Shown here in pieces: positions 42,200-51,641 of a stretch of DNA of 64,000 nt; the first letter of the stretch is position 1, and each line of letters begins with the position of its first letter. The translations under genes and the position numbers were made by a program. The DNA lies in assembly GCF_030814955.1 (NCBI RefSeq), contig NZ_JAUSWB010000003.1:248001-312000 (forward strand), in the 5' to 3' direction. The notes below the pieces were generated by a model. It made no database searches. It was not told where the DNA came from and saw only the letters and a program-made list of their open reading frames with translations. The DNA is from Planomicrobium stackebrandtii. GTDB taxonomy: Bacteria > Bacillota > Bacilli > Bacillales_A > Planococcaceae.

Positions 42200-44266
42200 A
42201 TGTTTTTAGACGAAAGAAGTGCCAGTTTACTAAAGCTCCTGCAGCATTCATCGATTCCCTCAATGAGTGAGATTGAAGATCAAACAGGGCTGACACGCAG
42301 ACAGATTCAATACAGTTTGGGTAAGGTCAATGATTGGCTTGAATTTAATAGTTATGATCCAGTGCAGTATAAGCGCGAACTCGGCTATTTTCTATCCGAT
42401 AAGATTGCAGAAGATGAAATAAGCGTCAAGCTGACAAAACGGAGTTATGTTTTTTCAGAGAAGGATAGAGAACAAGTAATTTACTTAATGATTCTTTTGA
42501 GTCAGGAACCACTGTCAGTATTTCATTTTCAGTCGGCGACGGGCGTTTCAAGAAATACGGTATTAAATGACCTCCAGCGTTTGAAAGAAACGGCTAAAGA
42601 AATCGGGTTAACCATTCATTATTCTAAACAAGCAGGTTACATCATAACGGGCAACAGCCGGATAAAACGTTTTGTTATCGAGCAGCTGCTTTATGAAGTG
42701 TTGAATAGTTCGAACAGCCAAATGATTACACAGTGTATTTGGAGCGGATTTGAAGAACGCATAGCAGCGGTTCATGAGAAGCTGGAAAACATTGAAAAGC
42801 AATTGGATATCACCTTTACGGATGAACGCCTCCATGAACTCGCATATCTTTTCTTTTCTACCGATCAATTGATCGGCAAAGGAGAAGAGTTGGATCAAGA
42901 TCCGAGCTGGCTCCCATTTACGGAAACAAAAGAATATCTGCTGATTGACGAAATGATTGATACTACCGCATTTCAATCCCAATGGAGCCTGACAGAAAAA
43001 CTGTATGCAACTTTGCATCTGGTCAGCATGAACCGGACAAAAGATCGGTCGCCTTTGAGAGATGACCGGGTTTTTCATGAACTTTTGCAGCAAGTCACAG
43101 AAGAATTTGAGCGGCTGACATTTGTCCATCTTCAGGATAAAGAACAGCTTTGCGAACAACTCTATCTCCATTTCAAACCAGCTTTTTACCGCATTAAATA
43201 CGGATTTCCTCATGTTAATCCCATGATGGAGCGAGTTTCCAAAATTTATCCGGAACTTCAGCATTTGACGCGGAAATCCTTGAGGATTCTGGAAAAAGAA
43301 CTGGGCTTTCAACTGCCGGAAGATGAAGTAGCCTACTTCACCATCTATTTTGGGGGCTGGCTTCAAAGGCAAGGAACTCGTTTGGATGACCGAAAAAAAG
43401 CGATTGTCGTTTGCCCTCATGGCATTGGCGTCAGCAATATCCTCAACTATACGCTGCGGGAATTATTTCCGACCATCCTGTTTTTGGATGTGCTTTCTGT
43501 CCGGGACACAGCAGAGTATCCACTGGACTATGATCTGGTATTTTCATCGGTCTTTATGAGAACAGAGGCTACCTTGTTTGTAGTCCCGCCAATTCTGGAG
43601 GAGCGGGACAAGCAGAAATTGAATAGGCAAGTAATGCAGGAGCTATACGGCTACACGGTTCCAGACTCTGATGTTGCCGGATTGATGAAATTGATTTCCA
43701 AATACGCAACGATTCATGACCCAATTCAGCTGGAAAAGGAACTGCAGGCTACTTTGTATACGCAAGCAGCAGGAACAAATACACATGCAGTAAAGGAGGC
43801 AGAAAAACCTGTGTTAGGAGAATTACTGACTACGCAAACACTTCAATTAAAACAACATGCTGCCACTTGGCAGGAAGCGATTCAACTGGCTGCCAGTCCG
43901 CTTGTGGAGTTAGGGACAGTTGAAGAACGATATGTAACGGCAATGGTCGAATCTATTGAGAAGAACGGACCTTATGTGGTCATCACTCCGCTGGTCGCAA
44001 TCCCACATGCACGCCCCGAAGAAGGGGTGCGTTCATTATCAATGAGCTTATTGAAGCTCGAGCAAGCGGTGGATTTTGCGCCGGATAAACCAGTCCAATT
44101 GATAATCGTACTGGCAGCAGCTGACAGCGACTCGCACCTGCGGGCTTTGATTCAGCTGACAAATTTACTGAACGAGCCAGCAAATATCCAAAGGATGCTG
44201 GAAGCAACAGACAAAGAACAACTTTTGGAAATCATCCATAACTATTCTAAGGAGGAAACAGAATGA
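42200..44266 (+). CDS. PRD-containing PTS transcription regulator with EIIB- and EIIA-like domains
   Basis: A 688-residue BglG/MtlR-type activator. Two N-terminal helix-turn-helix parts (about 1-60, TGLTRRQIQYSL; and 95-150, TGVSRNTVLNDLQRL) precede two PRD domains (about 190-400). A galactitol-type EIIB domain follows (about 405-500; VVCPHGIGVSN with its Cys), then an EIIA domain (about 545-685; ITPLVAIPHARPEEGVRSL with the phospho-His). No separate EIIA gene lies in the operon, so this C-terminal domain may serve the transporter as well as regulation. It overlaps the IIB gene by four bases. The ATG at 42200 follows AAGGGAGG. Confidence 0.88.
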   Translation: MFLDERSASLLKLLQHSSIPSMSEIEDQTGLTRRQIQYSLGKVNDWLEFNSYDPVQYKRELGYFLSDKIAEDEISVKLTKRSYVFSEKDREQVIYLMILLSQEPLSVFHFQSATGVSRNTVLNDLQRLKETAKEIGLTIHYSKQAGYIITGNSRIKRFVIEQLLYEVLNSSNSQMITQCIWSGFEERIAAVHEKLENIEKQLDITFTDERLHELAYLFFSTDQLIGKGEELDQDPSWLPFTETKEYLLIDEMIDTTAFQSQWSLTEKLYATLHLVSMNRTKDRSPLRDDRVFHELLQQVTEEFERLTFVHLQDKEQLCEQLYLHFKPAFYRIKYGFPHVNPMMERVSKIYPELQHLTRKSLRILEKELGFQLPEDEVAYFTIYFGGWLQRQGTRLDDRKKAIVVCPHGIGVSNILNYTLRELFPTILFLDVLSVRDTAEYPLDYDLVFSSVFMRTEATLFVVPPILEERDKQKLNRQVMQELYGYTVPDSDVAGLMKLISKYATIHDPIQLEKELQATLYTQAAGTNTHAVKEAEKPVLGELLTTQTLQLKQHAATWQEAIQLAASPLVELGTVEERYVTAMVESIEKNGPYVVITPLVAIPHARPEEGVRSLSMSLLKLEQAVDFAPDKPVQLIIVLAAADSDSHLRALIQLTNLLNEPANIQRMLEATDKEQLLEIIHNYSKEETE

Positions 44267-44529
44267 AAATCATGGTAGTGTGCGGAAACGGATTAGGAAG
44301 CAGTTTTATTATGGAATTGAATGTGAAGAAGGCACTAAAAGAGTTGGGCAAAACAGCGGAAGTGGATCATACGGATCTGACTTCAGCCAAATCGGTGCAA
44401 GCGGATATCTTTATCGGAGCTGCAGATATCATGAGCCAAATGGAGGACGGAAAAAGAACCATCGTCAATTTAGAGAACATGATGAGCATTCCGGAAATCA
44501 AATCAAAACTGGAGCCTCATTTAGCATAA
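44263..44529 (+). CDS. ulaB: PTS EIIB component, ascorbate type
   Basis: An 88-residue cytosolic phosphocarrier of the SgaB/UlaB type. The active Cys is in MKIMVVCGNGLGSSFIMEL (residue 7), with the typical AADIMSQMEDG and LENMMSIPEIKSKL further on. It passes phosphate from EIIA to the sugar bound by the IIC gene that follows. It is translationally coupled to the regulator by a four-base overlap and lies 24 bases before IIC. The ligand is L-ascorbate by homology, though related IIC families can take other carbohydrates. Confidence 0.85.
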   Translation: MKIMVVCGNGLGSSFIMELNVKKALKELGKTAEVDHTDLTSAKSVQADIFIGAADIMSQMEDGKRTIVNLENMMSIPEIKSKLEPHLA

Positions 44530-44553
44530 GTCTAACGGGAAGGGGGAACTACT

Positions 44554-45822
44554 GTGTTACAACTGATCATGAACGATATTTTAGGAACACCAGCTATTCT
44601 TATCGGTTTGTTTGCGCTTGTGGGATTGCTGCTGCAGCGCAAAAGCAGTGCTGACGTAGTATCGGGAACGTTAAAAACAGTGATGGGCTTTTTAATTATT
44701 GGAGCCGGAGCTACAGTGTTGATTGGCTCGCTGGATATTTTCGGGAAAATGTTCGACCATGCGTTCAACGTGCAGGGCGTTATTCCGAACAATGAAGCGA
44801 TTGTCGCAGCTGCCCAAAGCGAGTTTGGGACGTCTACTGCTTTGATCATGGTATTCGGGATGATCACCAATATTTTATTGGCACGCATCACCCCGTTCAA
44901 ATACATATTCCTTACTGGACACCATACTTTGTTCATGGCATGCCTATTGGCCGTAACTTTGTCGGTCGGGGGACTGGAAGGCGCTCCATTGATCATTGTA
45001 GGATCGATTATTCTAGGTTTGTGCATGGTGCTGTTTCCAGCCCTGCTGCAGCCGTATGTGCGCCAAATCACAGGCAGCGATGATTTTGCTGTAGGCCATT
45101 TCGGTTCGATCGGCTATTTTGTTTCCGCTAATGTCGGAAAATGGTTCGGCAATAAAGAAAAAACGACTGAAGAGATAAAAGTTCCTAAATCACTGGGCTT
45201 TCTAAGAGATACTTCTGTCGCGGTATCATTGACAATGACCTTATTTTTCTTAGTGGTCGCTTTGTTTGCCGGACAAGAGTTTGTTGAAACAACCTTATCA
45301 AACGGTTCGAACTTCTTGGTCTTTTCATTCATACAAGCGATTACATTTGCGGCAGGCGTCTATATTATCCTGGCGGGTGTAAGAATGTTGATTGCTGAAA
45401 TTGTACCTGCTTTCCAGGGGATTGCCGATAAATTGGTGCCGAACACGAAACCGGCACTTGATGTCCCAATCGTTTTCCCGTTTGCGCCAAATGCCGTAAT
45501 CATCGGTTTCCTGTTCAGCTTTTTTGCGGGATTGCTGGCGATGTTCCTTCTTCCGGTTCTCGGATTAAGTGTAATTGTTCCCGGATTGGTTCCGCATTTC
45601 TTTACAGGAGCCGCTGCAGGTGTCTTCGGCAACGTAACAGGTGGAAGGCGCGGTGCCATGATGGGCGCGTTTGCCAACGGACTGATCATCAGTTTTATCC
45701 CTGCCATCTTATTGGTCTTGATGGGCGATATCGGATTCTCTGGAACAACATTCGGTGACTCGGATTTTGGAGTTGTCGGCATTCTGATTTTGAGCATCAT
45801 GAAGTTTTTAGGATTTGCATAA
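44554..45822 (+). CDS. ulaA: PTS EIIC component, ascorbate type (SgaT/UlaA)
   Basis: A 422-residue membrane permease with about 10-11 helices. It shows the UlaA patterns LGTPAILIGLFALVGLLLQRK near the start, FGMITNILLARITPFKYIFLTGHHTLFMA, and a late GAAAGVFGNVTGGRRGAMMGAFANG. The start is GTG at 44554 after AAGGGGG. It forms the membrane channel with IIB. None of the ulaDEF catabolic genes is in the window, so use of the internalised sugar phosphate depends on genes elsewhere. Confidence 0.88.
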   Translation: MLQLIMNDILGTPAILIGLFALVGLLLQRKSSADVVSGTLKTVMGFLIIGAGATVLIGSLDIFGKMFDHAFNVQGVIPNNEAIVAAAQSEFGTSTALIMVFGMITNILLARITPFKYIFLTGHHTLFMACLLAVTLSVGGLEGAPLIIVGSIILGLCMVLFPALLQPYVRQITGSDDFAVGHFGSIGYFVSANVGKWFGNKEKTTEEIKVPKSLGFLRDTSVAVSLTMTLFFLVVALFAGQEFVETTLSNGSNFLVFSFIQAITFAAGVYIILAGVRMLIAEIVPAFQGIADKLVPNTKPALDVPIVFPFAPNAVIIGFLFSFFAGLLAMFLLPVLGLSVIVPGLVPHFFTGAAAGVFGNVTGGRRGAMMGAFANGLIISFIPAILLVLMGDIGFSGTTFGDSDFGVVGILILSIMKFLGFA

Positions 45823-45837
45823 GCAGCAGCATATAGA

Positions 45838-45880
45838 CAAAAGCCATTCCAAAATCAGATGATTTTGGAATGGCTTTTTG
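45838..45880. terminator. Bidirectional terminator after the PTS operon
   Basis: A 17-bp perfect stem AAGCCATTCCAAAATCA with its complement, a two-base loop region and a T run. It separates ulaA from the convergent HhH gene. Confidence 0.9.
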
Positions 45881-45883
45881 CAT

Positions 45884-46096
45884 TCAGGATTTGAAACGCA
45901 ACTCCTGCTCATCGAGTGCTTGCCGCAGAATACCCAAAGCTTTGGGACCAAAGCCATGCAGTTCGAGCAACTCCTGTTCAGTTGCAGAGGCCAGATCCTG
46001 AAGCCGCTGATAGCCAGCAGCCAAAAGTGCACGTTGTGCCGGTTTGCCGATGCTCTTGGGAAACTCATGATTTTCTTTCGAAAGCTTATTCTCCAT
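45884..46096 (-). CDS. Helix-hairpin-helix small protein (RpoA-CTD-like)
   Basis: A 70-residue protein with one helix-hairpin-helix unit. FPKSIGKPAQRALLAAGYQRLQDLASATEQELLELHGFGPKAL matches the fold of the RNA polymerase alpha C-terminal domain and of small DNA-binding HhH proteins common in Bacillales. Likely a nucleic-acid binder. The ATG at 46096 has AAAGGAG upstream. Confidence 0.82.
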   Translation of the reverse strand: MENKLSKENHEFPKSIGKPAQRALLAAGYQRLQDLASATEQELLELHGFGPKALGILRQALDEQELRFKS

Positions 46097-46358
46097 TTTG
46101 ATCGCTCCTTTTATTTGGCGGGTGCTGTCCGTAAAATGATGCTGTATTCCACATAAGCACTGCTACAAAAAGTTTGGAGATACGTCCCGAAAACAGTGGA
46201 GCAACTAATTTAGTTGCCTATATTTTAGCAAGGTTTAGAGAGACAGTATATGTTTGAAAAACAAAATAACGGAGAAATATAAGATGAAAACATCTTTAGT
46301 TCGGGTCTTTCCAGTTTTCCGCAAAAGGATCGTGTCAAAATTAAAGGAGGCGGCTTCT

Positions 46359-46907
46359 ATGAAGCAGGTTTTATTCATCCACAGTGCTGGCCCTCAAGGA
46401 GAACAAGAGGGAAGTACGGGATTGCTGCGGTATTTAAAAGACGAGTTGGGATCAACTTTTCAAGTGATTGCGCCAAAAATGCCAGATCCGGAAGATCCGC
46501 AATACGCAAGATGGAAGCAGAAGTTAAAAGAAGAAATTGCTTCCCTGGAGGATGGTTCGGTCTTGGTGGGCCATTCAATCGGTGGATCGGCGTTATTTAA
46601 ATTTTTATCGGAAGAAGAATTGGGAAAGTCGTTTGCCAAACTTATAACGATCGCTGCACCGTTGTGGGGAATCAATGCGGATTGGGAAATAGAGAATTTC
46701 ACACTGGCAGAGGATTTTATTTCCCGAAGTTCACTTTTGCCTAATGTTGTCCTTTTCCACAGCATCGGTGACGACATCGTACCTTTCAATCATATGGAAA
46801 AATACATGGAAAACATTCCAAAAGCAACAGTAAGGCAGCTCCCGGGAAGCGACCACGTTTTTCAAGATGGCCTTGAAGAGCTCGTGGAAGAAATTCGGAA
46901 AGTATAA
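46359..46907 (+). CDS. Alpha/beta hydrolase of the RBBP9/YdeN type
   Basis: A 182-residue serine hydrolase. The nucleophile elbow VLVGHSIGGSALF, acid loop HSIGDDIVPFNHME and catalytic His in LPGSDHVFQDG form the triad. The family is small and intracellular; substrates are unknown. The ATG at 46359 follows AAAGGAGG; the frame open from 46254 lacks a ribosome site. It ends at a strong terminator. Confidence 0.83.
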   Translation: MKQVLFIHSAGPQGEQEGSTGLLRYLKDELGSTFQVIAPKMPDPEDPQYARWKQKLKEEIASLEDGSVLVGHSIGGSALFKFLSEEELGKSFAKLITIAAPLWGINADWEIENFTLAEDFISRSSLLPNVVLFHSIGDDIVPFNHMEKYMENIPKATVRQLPGSDHVFQDGLEELVEEIRKV

Positions 46908-46912
46908 GCAAA

Positions 46913-46944
46913 AACACCCCCATCATGCACATGATGGGGGTGTT
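46913..46944. terminator. Terminator between the hydrolase and the tiny membrane protein gene
   Basis: A 14-bp perfect stem AACACCCCCATCAT/ATGATGGGGGTGTT, four-base loop, at the 3' ends of both convergent genes. Confidence 0.85.
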
Positions 46945-46946
46945 AT

Positions 46947-47033
46947 CTAGAAGAACAACAGATTCAACAGAATCGTCAAGACGATAGAAAGGATAATTGA
47001 AATGAGCAGGCCGCCCATACAGGAAATTCGCAT
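46947..47033 (-). CDS. Small single-span membrane protein (28 residues)
   Basis: A short frame MRISCMGGLL followed by about 18 hydrophobic residues (ISIILSIVLTILLNLLFF) and a stop at 46947-46949. The ATG at 47033 lies seven bases after AAAGGTGG, and the stop abuts a strong terminator. An earlier in-frame ATG at 47039 is one base after the ribosome site and less likely. Such tiny hydrophobic proteins are often missed by gene callers. It lies upstream-facing next to CapA (48 bases away, same strand), so it could be transcribed from the capA unit. Function unknown. Confidence 0.6.
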   Translation of the reverse strand: MRISCMGGLLISIILSIVLTILLNLLFF

Positions 47034-47094
47034 AATCATGCCACCTTTTTTAAGATACTATCAAGTACCCGAATCAGCATGGAATTCAAACCCT

Positions 47095-48249
47095 TTATTC
47101 GATAAATTGAAGATCTTCAATCCATGTGGACAAATGGGCTTTCGTGGCGGTGTTTAAGTCGGCATCAACGTTCTTCAGCAAATCCATTTCGTAATCCTTG
47201 GAGTTGGAACTTCTGACAAAAGTAGTGGTAAATGCTGGATTCTGCAAAGAAATAGTACTGGAATTGCCAGTCATTTCTTTTTCAATGTCAAGATGGAGGA
47301 TGGCACCAATCTGGCGATCCACCTCATCTTGTCCTGAAAGGAAATTTCCAAGCGAATAAATGACGAAAGCTCGGCGCCCGTCTTCAGTGTCGATCCATTC
47401 AGGAGGCTGCAGTACATGGGGATGATGCCCCAATATGATATCGGCCCCATTCTCAGCAGAAAAATGGGCCAGTTCAATTTGCTCGGCATTCGGCATTTTT
47501 TGATATTCTTCCCCGAAATGAAGGCTCAAAACGACTACGTCTGACATTTCTCTTGCGCGCTTCAAGTCCCGTTTGATGAGCAGGGGATCGATGCGGTTGA
47601 CCAGATAATCTTGTCCGGCAGGAGTCGGAATTCCGTTCGTTCCATACGTATAGGACAGAAAAGAAAAGGTGATGCCATTGCGTGTCATCAATGCTATTTC
47701 TGCCCGCTCATCGGCGGATAAGTAGGAACCGCTATGGGTTATTCCAAGCTGGTCCCAATAACGGATCGCATTTTCAATCGCTGGAATTCCACGGTCAAGT
47801 GTATGGTTGTTTGCCAGGCTGACCACATCCACCCCAGACTCTTTTAAGGCATCGCCAACTTCATAAGGGCTGTTAAAAGCGGGATAGGTAGACAAGCCGA
47901 TTTCGCTTCCTCCAATAATGCTCTCAGAATTTGCGACAGTAATGTCCGCACTTTCCAAAAAAGGTGTGACTTTTTGGAGCATGGGATTAAAATCAAATCC
48001 GTTCGCTGTTTTGGCATCCAGGTAAACACGTTCATGAATCAGGATATCGCCAATGGCGGACAAGGAAACCGAACGGGTCACAGTGAGTTCTGAAGGAGCA
48101 ATGGCAACGGGAAGTTTCCGGACATCAAAAACAACCGGCTGTCGGTCTTTCTCTGCCGTGACAGGGTCAATGGCGCATCCTGCAAGCAGAAACATCGCAG
48201 CAGCAAAAGACAACAAAATGGATTTTTTACGGGAACTCACTTGTTTCAC
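47095..48249 (-). CDS. CapA-family metallophosphoesterase-like lipoprotein
   Basis: A 384-residue surface lipoprotein. The signal ends in the lipobox FLLAGC (Cys about 25). The CapA/PgsA domain follows: SAIGDILIHERV with metal ligands, ADITVANSESII, VVSLANNHTLDRG, LSLHFGEEYQ and ILGHHPHVLQPPE. CapA proteins take part in poly-gamma-glutamate capsule export; isolated copies such as this one often have other envelope roles. No pgsBC genes are adjacent. The ATG at 48249 has a ribosome site GGAGTG. Confidence 0.84.
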   Translation of the reverse strand: MKQVSSRKKSILLSFAAAMFLLAGCAIDPVTAEKDRQPVVFDVRKLPVAIAPSELTVTRSVSLSAIGDILIHERVYLDAKTANGFDFNPMLQKVTPFLESADITVANSESIIGGSEIGLSTYPAFNSPYEVGDALKESGVDVVSLANNHTLDRGIPAIENAIRYWDQLGITHSGSYLSADERAEIALMTRNGITFSFLSYTYGTNGIPTPAGQDYLVNRIDPLLIKRDLKRAREMSDVVVLSLHFGEEYQKMPNAEQIELAHFSAENGADIILGHHPHVLQPPEWIDTEDGRRAFVIYSLGNFLSGQDEVDRQIGAILHLDIEKEMTGNSSTISLQNPAFTTTFVRSSNSKDYEMDLLKNVDADLNTATKAHLSTWIEDLQFIE

Positions 48250-48425
48250 TCCTTAAATTTAGTAGTACCGCAGACAGAATCTGTAGAAAATCCAGTTTTT
48301 TCATTTAATCGGTGTATAAAAATTAAGGAATGCAAAAAAAGTTTTCCAAGCAGGGGTGGTTATTATGTATACGAGAAATTCATAAATTAGCTCTTTATAT
48401 ATAGATTACTATGGTTGTGCTATTT

Positions 48426-48460
48426 TAACTAGATAATTTAATCTAAAGAACTAGTTTTTT
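48426..48460 (+). terminator. Orphan T-tailed hairpin
   Basis: AACTAG and CTAGTT pair, with AGAT/ATCT nested inside, followed by a T tract. No plus-strand gene lies upstream to be terminated, so it could end a small RNA. Confidence 0.35.
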
Positions 48461-48596
48461 TCAATATGTATAATGCAGAACATCTAGTTATATCAGTAAA
48501 GCCGCTTTTTTTCTTTTGTATAGAAGTAAAGTTCACTTAAAAAGAAGCTATAGAAAAAAGTACTAGTGAAAAGCATGCAGAAGTTGTATTCAACAT

Positions 48597-48638
48597 AAAA
48601 ACCCCCTCATCTCTAATATTTTGATGAGAGGGGTTTAT
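48597..48638 (-). terminator. Terminator after the sqd/gtrA operon
   Basis: AAACCCCCTCATC pairs with GATGAGAGGGGTTT (one bulge) immediately downstream of the gtrA stop. Confidence 0.8.
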
Positions 48639-48646
48639 CGAATGAC

Positions 48647-49102
48647 TTATTTGTGTCGATGTCGTCGCTCTTTGTCTTTAAAGACAAGATATTTGATCAT
48701 AAAGAAACTTGCTGAAAATGAAGCAAACATCGCCAATCCCTTTGCCAGGTTGTGGCGGATCCATACAGGCATGCCGATAAACTGAAACAGCAAATTGAAA
48801 GCCAGAAAAACACCATTATTGATCAGCAGGCTAAACAGTCCCTGCAGGAAAAAGCTGAAACGCTGCTCGGCACCGCCTTTTGCCGACCGCCGAAAAGTGA
48901 TGCGGGAATTCCAAAAATAGCTATTGCCCACAGCCAGACAATAAGCAATTGTATTGAAGAGCGTTAAAGTACTGCTTTGGTCAGTGGGATGCAGCAGCAA
49001 AAGCAAGTTTAGAGACCCAATATCCACAGCGGCATTGGAGATGCCAATAACGGTAAATTGCAGTTTTTGGACAGAAGCACGAGATTTTTTGCGGTTCTCC
49101 AC
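48647..49102 (-). CDS. GtrA family membrane protein
   Basis: A 151-residue protein with four membrane helices and the GtrA pattern (FTVIGISNAAVDIGSLNLLLL near the start; NSYFWNSRITF in the middle; ASFSASFFMIKYLVF at the end). GtrA-like proteins help move lipid-linked sugars across the membrane. It is the third gene of the sqdB-sqdX-gtrA cluster, 27 bases after the glycosyltransferase, so it may flip the glycolipid or its precursor. The start is GTG at 49102 after TGGAGG. Confidence 0.83.
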   Translation of the reverse strand: MENRKKSRASVQKLQFTVIGISNAAVDIGSLNLLLLLHPTDQSSTLTLFNTIAYCLAVGNSYFWNSRITFRRSAKGGAEQRFSFFLQGLFSLLINNGVFLAFNLLFQFIGMPVWIRHNLAKGLAMFASFSASFFMIKYLVFKDKERRHRHK

Positions 49103-49129
49103 GACATAGCCTCCATCAAACTGCAGTTT

Positions 49130-50269
49130 TTATTCGACAGCCTGGAAGGGTTCTACTGATTTCGCTTCGGCTATCTGGCTGTACAGATCCCGAATTTGTT
49201 CTGCTGCGGCAGCCCAGCCGAGTTCAGCAACATCAGCCACTGCTTGCTGTGCCAGCTGCTGGCGGAAGCTGGCATCTACCAGCTGGAGAATGGTGTTCTT
49301 GAAACTTTCGGGATCTCGTGAATCATAAAGAAGACCGTTTCTGCAATCTGTAACCTGTTCTTTTGTCGGCCCACTCTCTGCGGCCACTACCGGCAGTCCT
49401 GAAGCCATGGCTTCCATGATGACCAAGCCCAAAGTTTCGGTAGTGGAAGGGAAGACGAACGCATCTGCCGACGCAAAAGCAGAAGCCAATTCATCTCCAT
49501 GAATAAAACCTGTAAATACAGTGCCAGTATTCATAAAATACTTTTCAAGTTCTCTTCTGTGAGGGCCGTCGCCGACAATAGCTAAGCAAAATTGGTCTGA
49601 AGCTGTTAAAACATCTCGCACTTTTTCGATTTCTTTTTCAGCCGCCAAACGGCCAACGTAAAGAAGAAGAATTTTATCTTCACGTCCTCCGGATAACCGG
49701 CTCCGCATATCGGCTGAGGAATGTCTGGGATGAAATTGTTCAGTATCAACCCCGCGTCTCCACACCTGCATCCGATCAAATCCTCTTTCTGTTAGTTCCT
49801 CTAAAACTGTTTGGGACGTGCATAAGTTCAAATCAGCCTGATTGTGCAGCTTTTTTATAAACCACCACACGAGCCAGTTAAACTTACCATATTTGTAATA
49901 AGTCATATATTGAGGGATATTGGTATGATAGGACGCCATTAAAGGAATCTCGAGCTTTTTTGCGTAAGTTACGCCTGAATAGCCGACAACCACCGGATTG
50001 ACGACATGAACAATATCGGGATTAAAATCAGCCATGTATTTTTTTACGACACGGTTTGGAAGGGCGAACTTTCTGGAGCGATAAAACGGAAAGGTGTAGG
50101 CAGGAACGCCTTTGACCACAGCTCCATCAAATTCCTTAATCCCAAGGTCAGGTGCGATAATTTGCACTTCGTGGCCATCCCGGTGAAGCCAACGGATACA
50201 GGCAGTCAGTCTCGTCACAACGCCATCTGTAGAAGGCAAAAAAGTTTCGGTGATGATCATGATCTTCAT
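49130..50269 (-). CDS. sqdX: GT4 glycosyltransferase, probable sulfoquinovosyl-diacylglycerol synthase (SqdX/SQD2-like)
   Basis: A 379-residue GT-B enzyme. The N-terminal acceptor domain opens IMIITETFLPSTDGVVTRL and contains DIVHVVNPVVVGYSGVTYAKK and SYHTNIPQYMTYYKYG. The C-terminal donor domain has LLYVGRLAAEKEIEKV, FTGFIHGDELASAFASADAFVFPSTTETLGLVIMEAMASGLPVVAAESG. These are the marks of the SqdX/SQD2 branch, which also includes related diacylglycerol glycosyltransferases. The gene beside it, 43 bases upstream, encodes UDP-sulfoquinovose synthase, which makes the assignment much stronger. It would transfer sulfoquinovose to diacylglycerol on the inner membrane face. The ATG at 50269 follows AAGGAG. 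Confidence 0.8.
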   Translation of the reverse strand: MKIMIITETFLPSTDGVVTRLTACIRWLHRDGHEVQIIAPDLGIKEFDGAVVKGVPAYTFPFYRSRKFALPNRVVKKYMADFNPDIVHVVNPVVVGYSGVTYAKKLEIPLMASYHTNIPQYMTYYKYGKFNWLVWWFIKKLHNQADLNLCTSQTVLEELTERGFDRMQVWRRGVDTEQFHPRHSSADMRSRLSGGREDKILLLYVGRLAAEKEIEKVRDVLTASDQFCLAIVGDGPHRRELEKYFMNTGTVFTGFIHGDELASAFASADAFVFPSTTETLGLVIMEAMASGLPVVAAESGPTKEQVTDCRNGLLYDSRDPESFKNTILQLVDASFRQQLAQQAVADVAELGWAAAAEQIRDLYSQIAEAKSVEPFQAVE

Positions 50270-50312
50270 AGAAACAGCTCCTTCCCGTAAATTTCGGTTT
50301 AACAACCGCCGC

Positions 50313-51476
<1,164 letters not shown>

Positions 51477-51641
51477 TCAGGCATTTTGTCTGACATCAAC
51501 TATTTCGCTGGAAACTCTGTCATATCCTCTGTATACAAATCGTTTTTTTGTAATAATAGATATATTTTTAGTACCACTTTAACAAAGGAAATAAACCTGG
51601 ACGGGAAAGAGGAAGGTTTATTCGGCATTTTGCCATTCCGA

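Larger units (their letters stand above)
48250..48646. other. AT-rich intergenic region
   Basis: A 397-base gap of unusually low GC between capA and gtrA. It contains a T-tailed hairpin AACTAG/CTAGTT at 48426-48460 and the terminator at 48597-48638. No gene is supported on either strand. Confidence 0.5.

Noticed and set aside
42608..43420. A 270-codon minus-strand frame opposite the PRD regulator
   Set aside because: It is a shadow of the regulator with Phe/Cys/His excess and no ribosome site.
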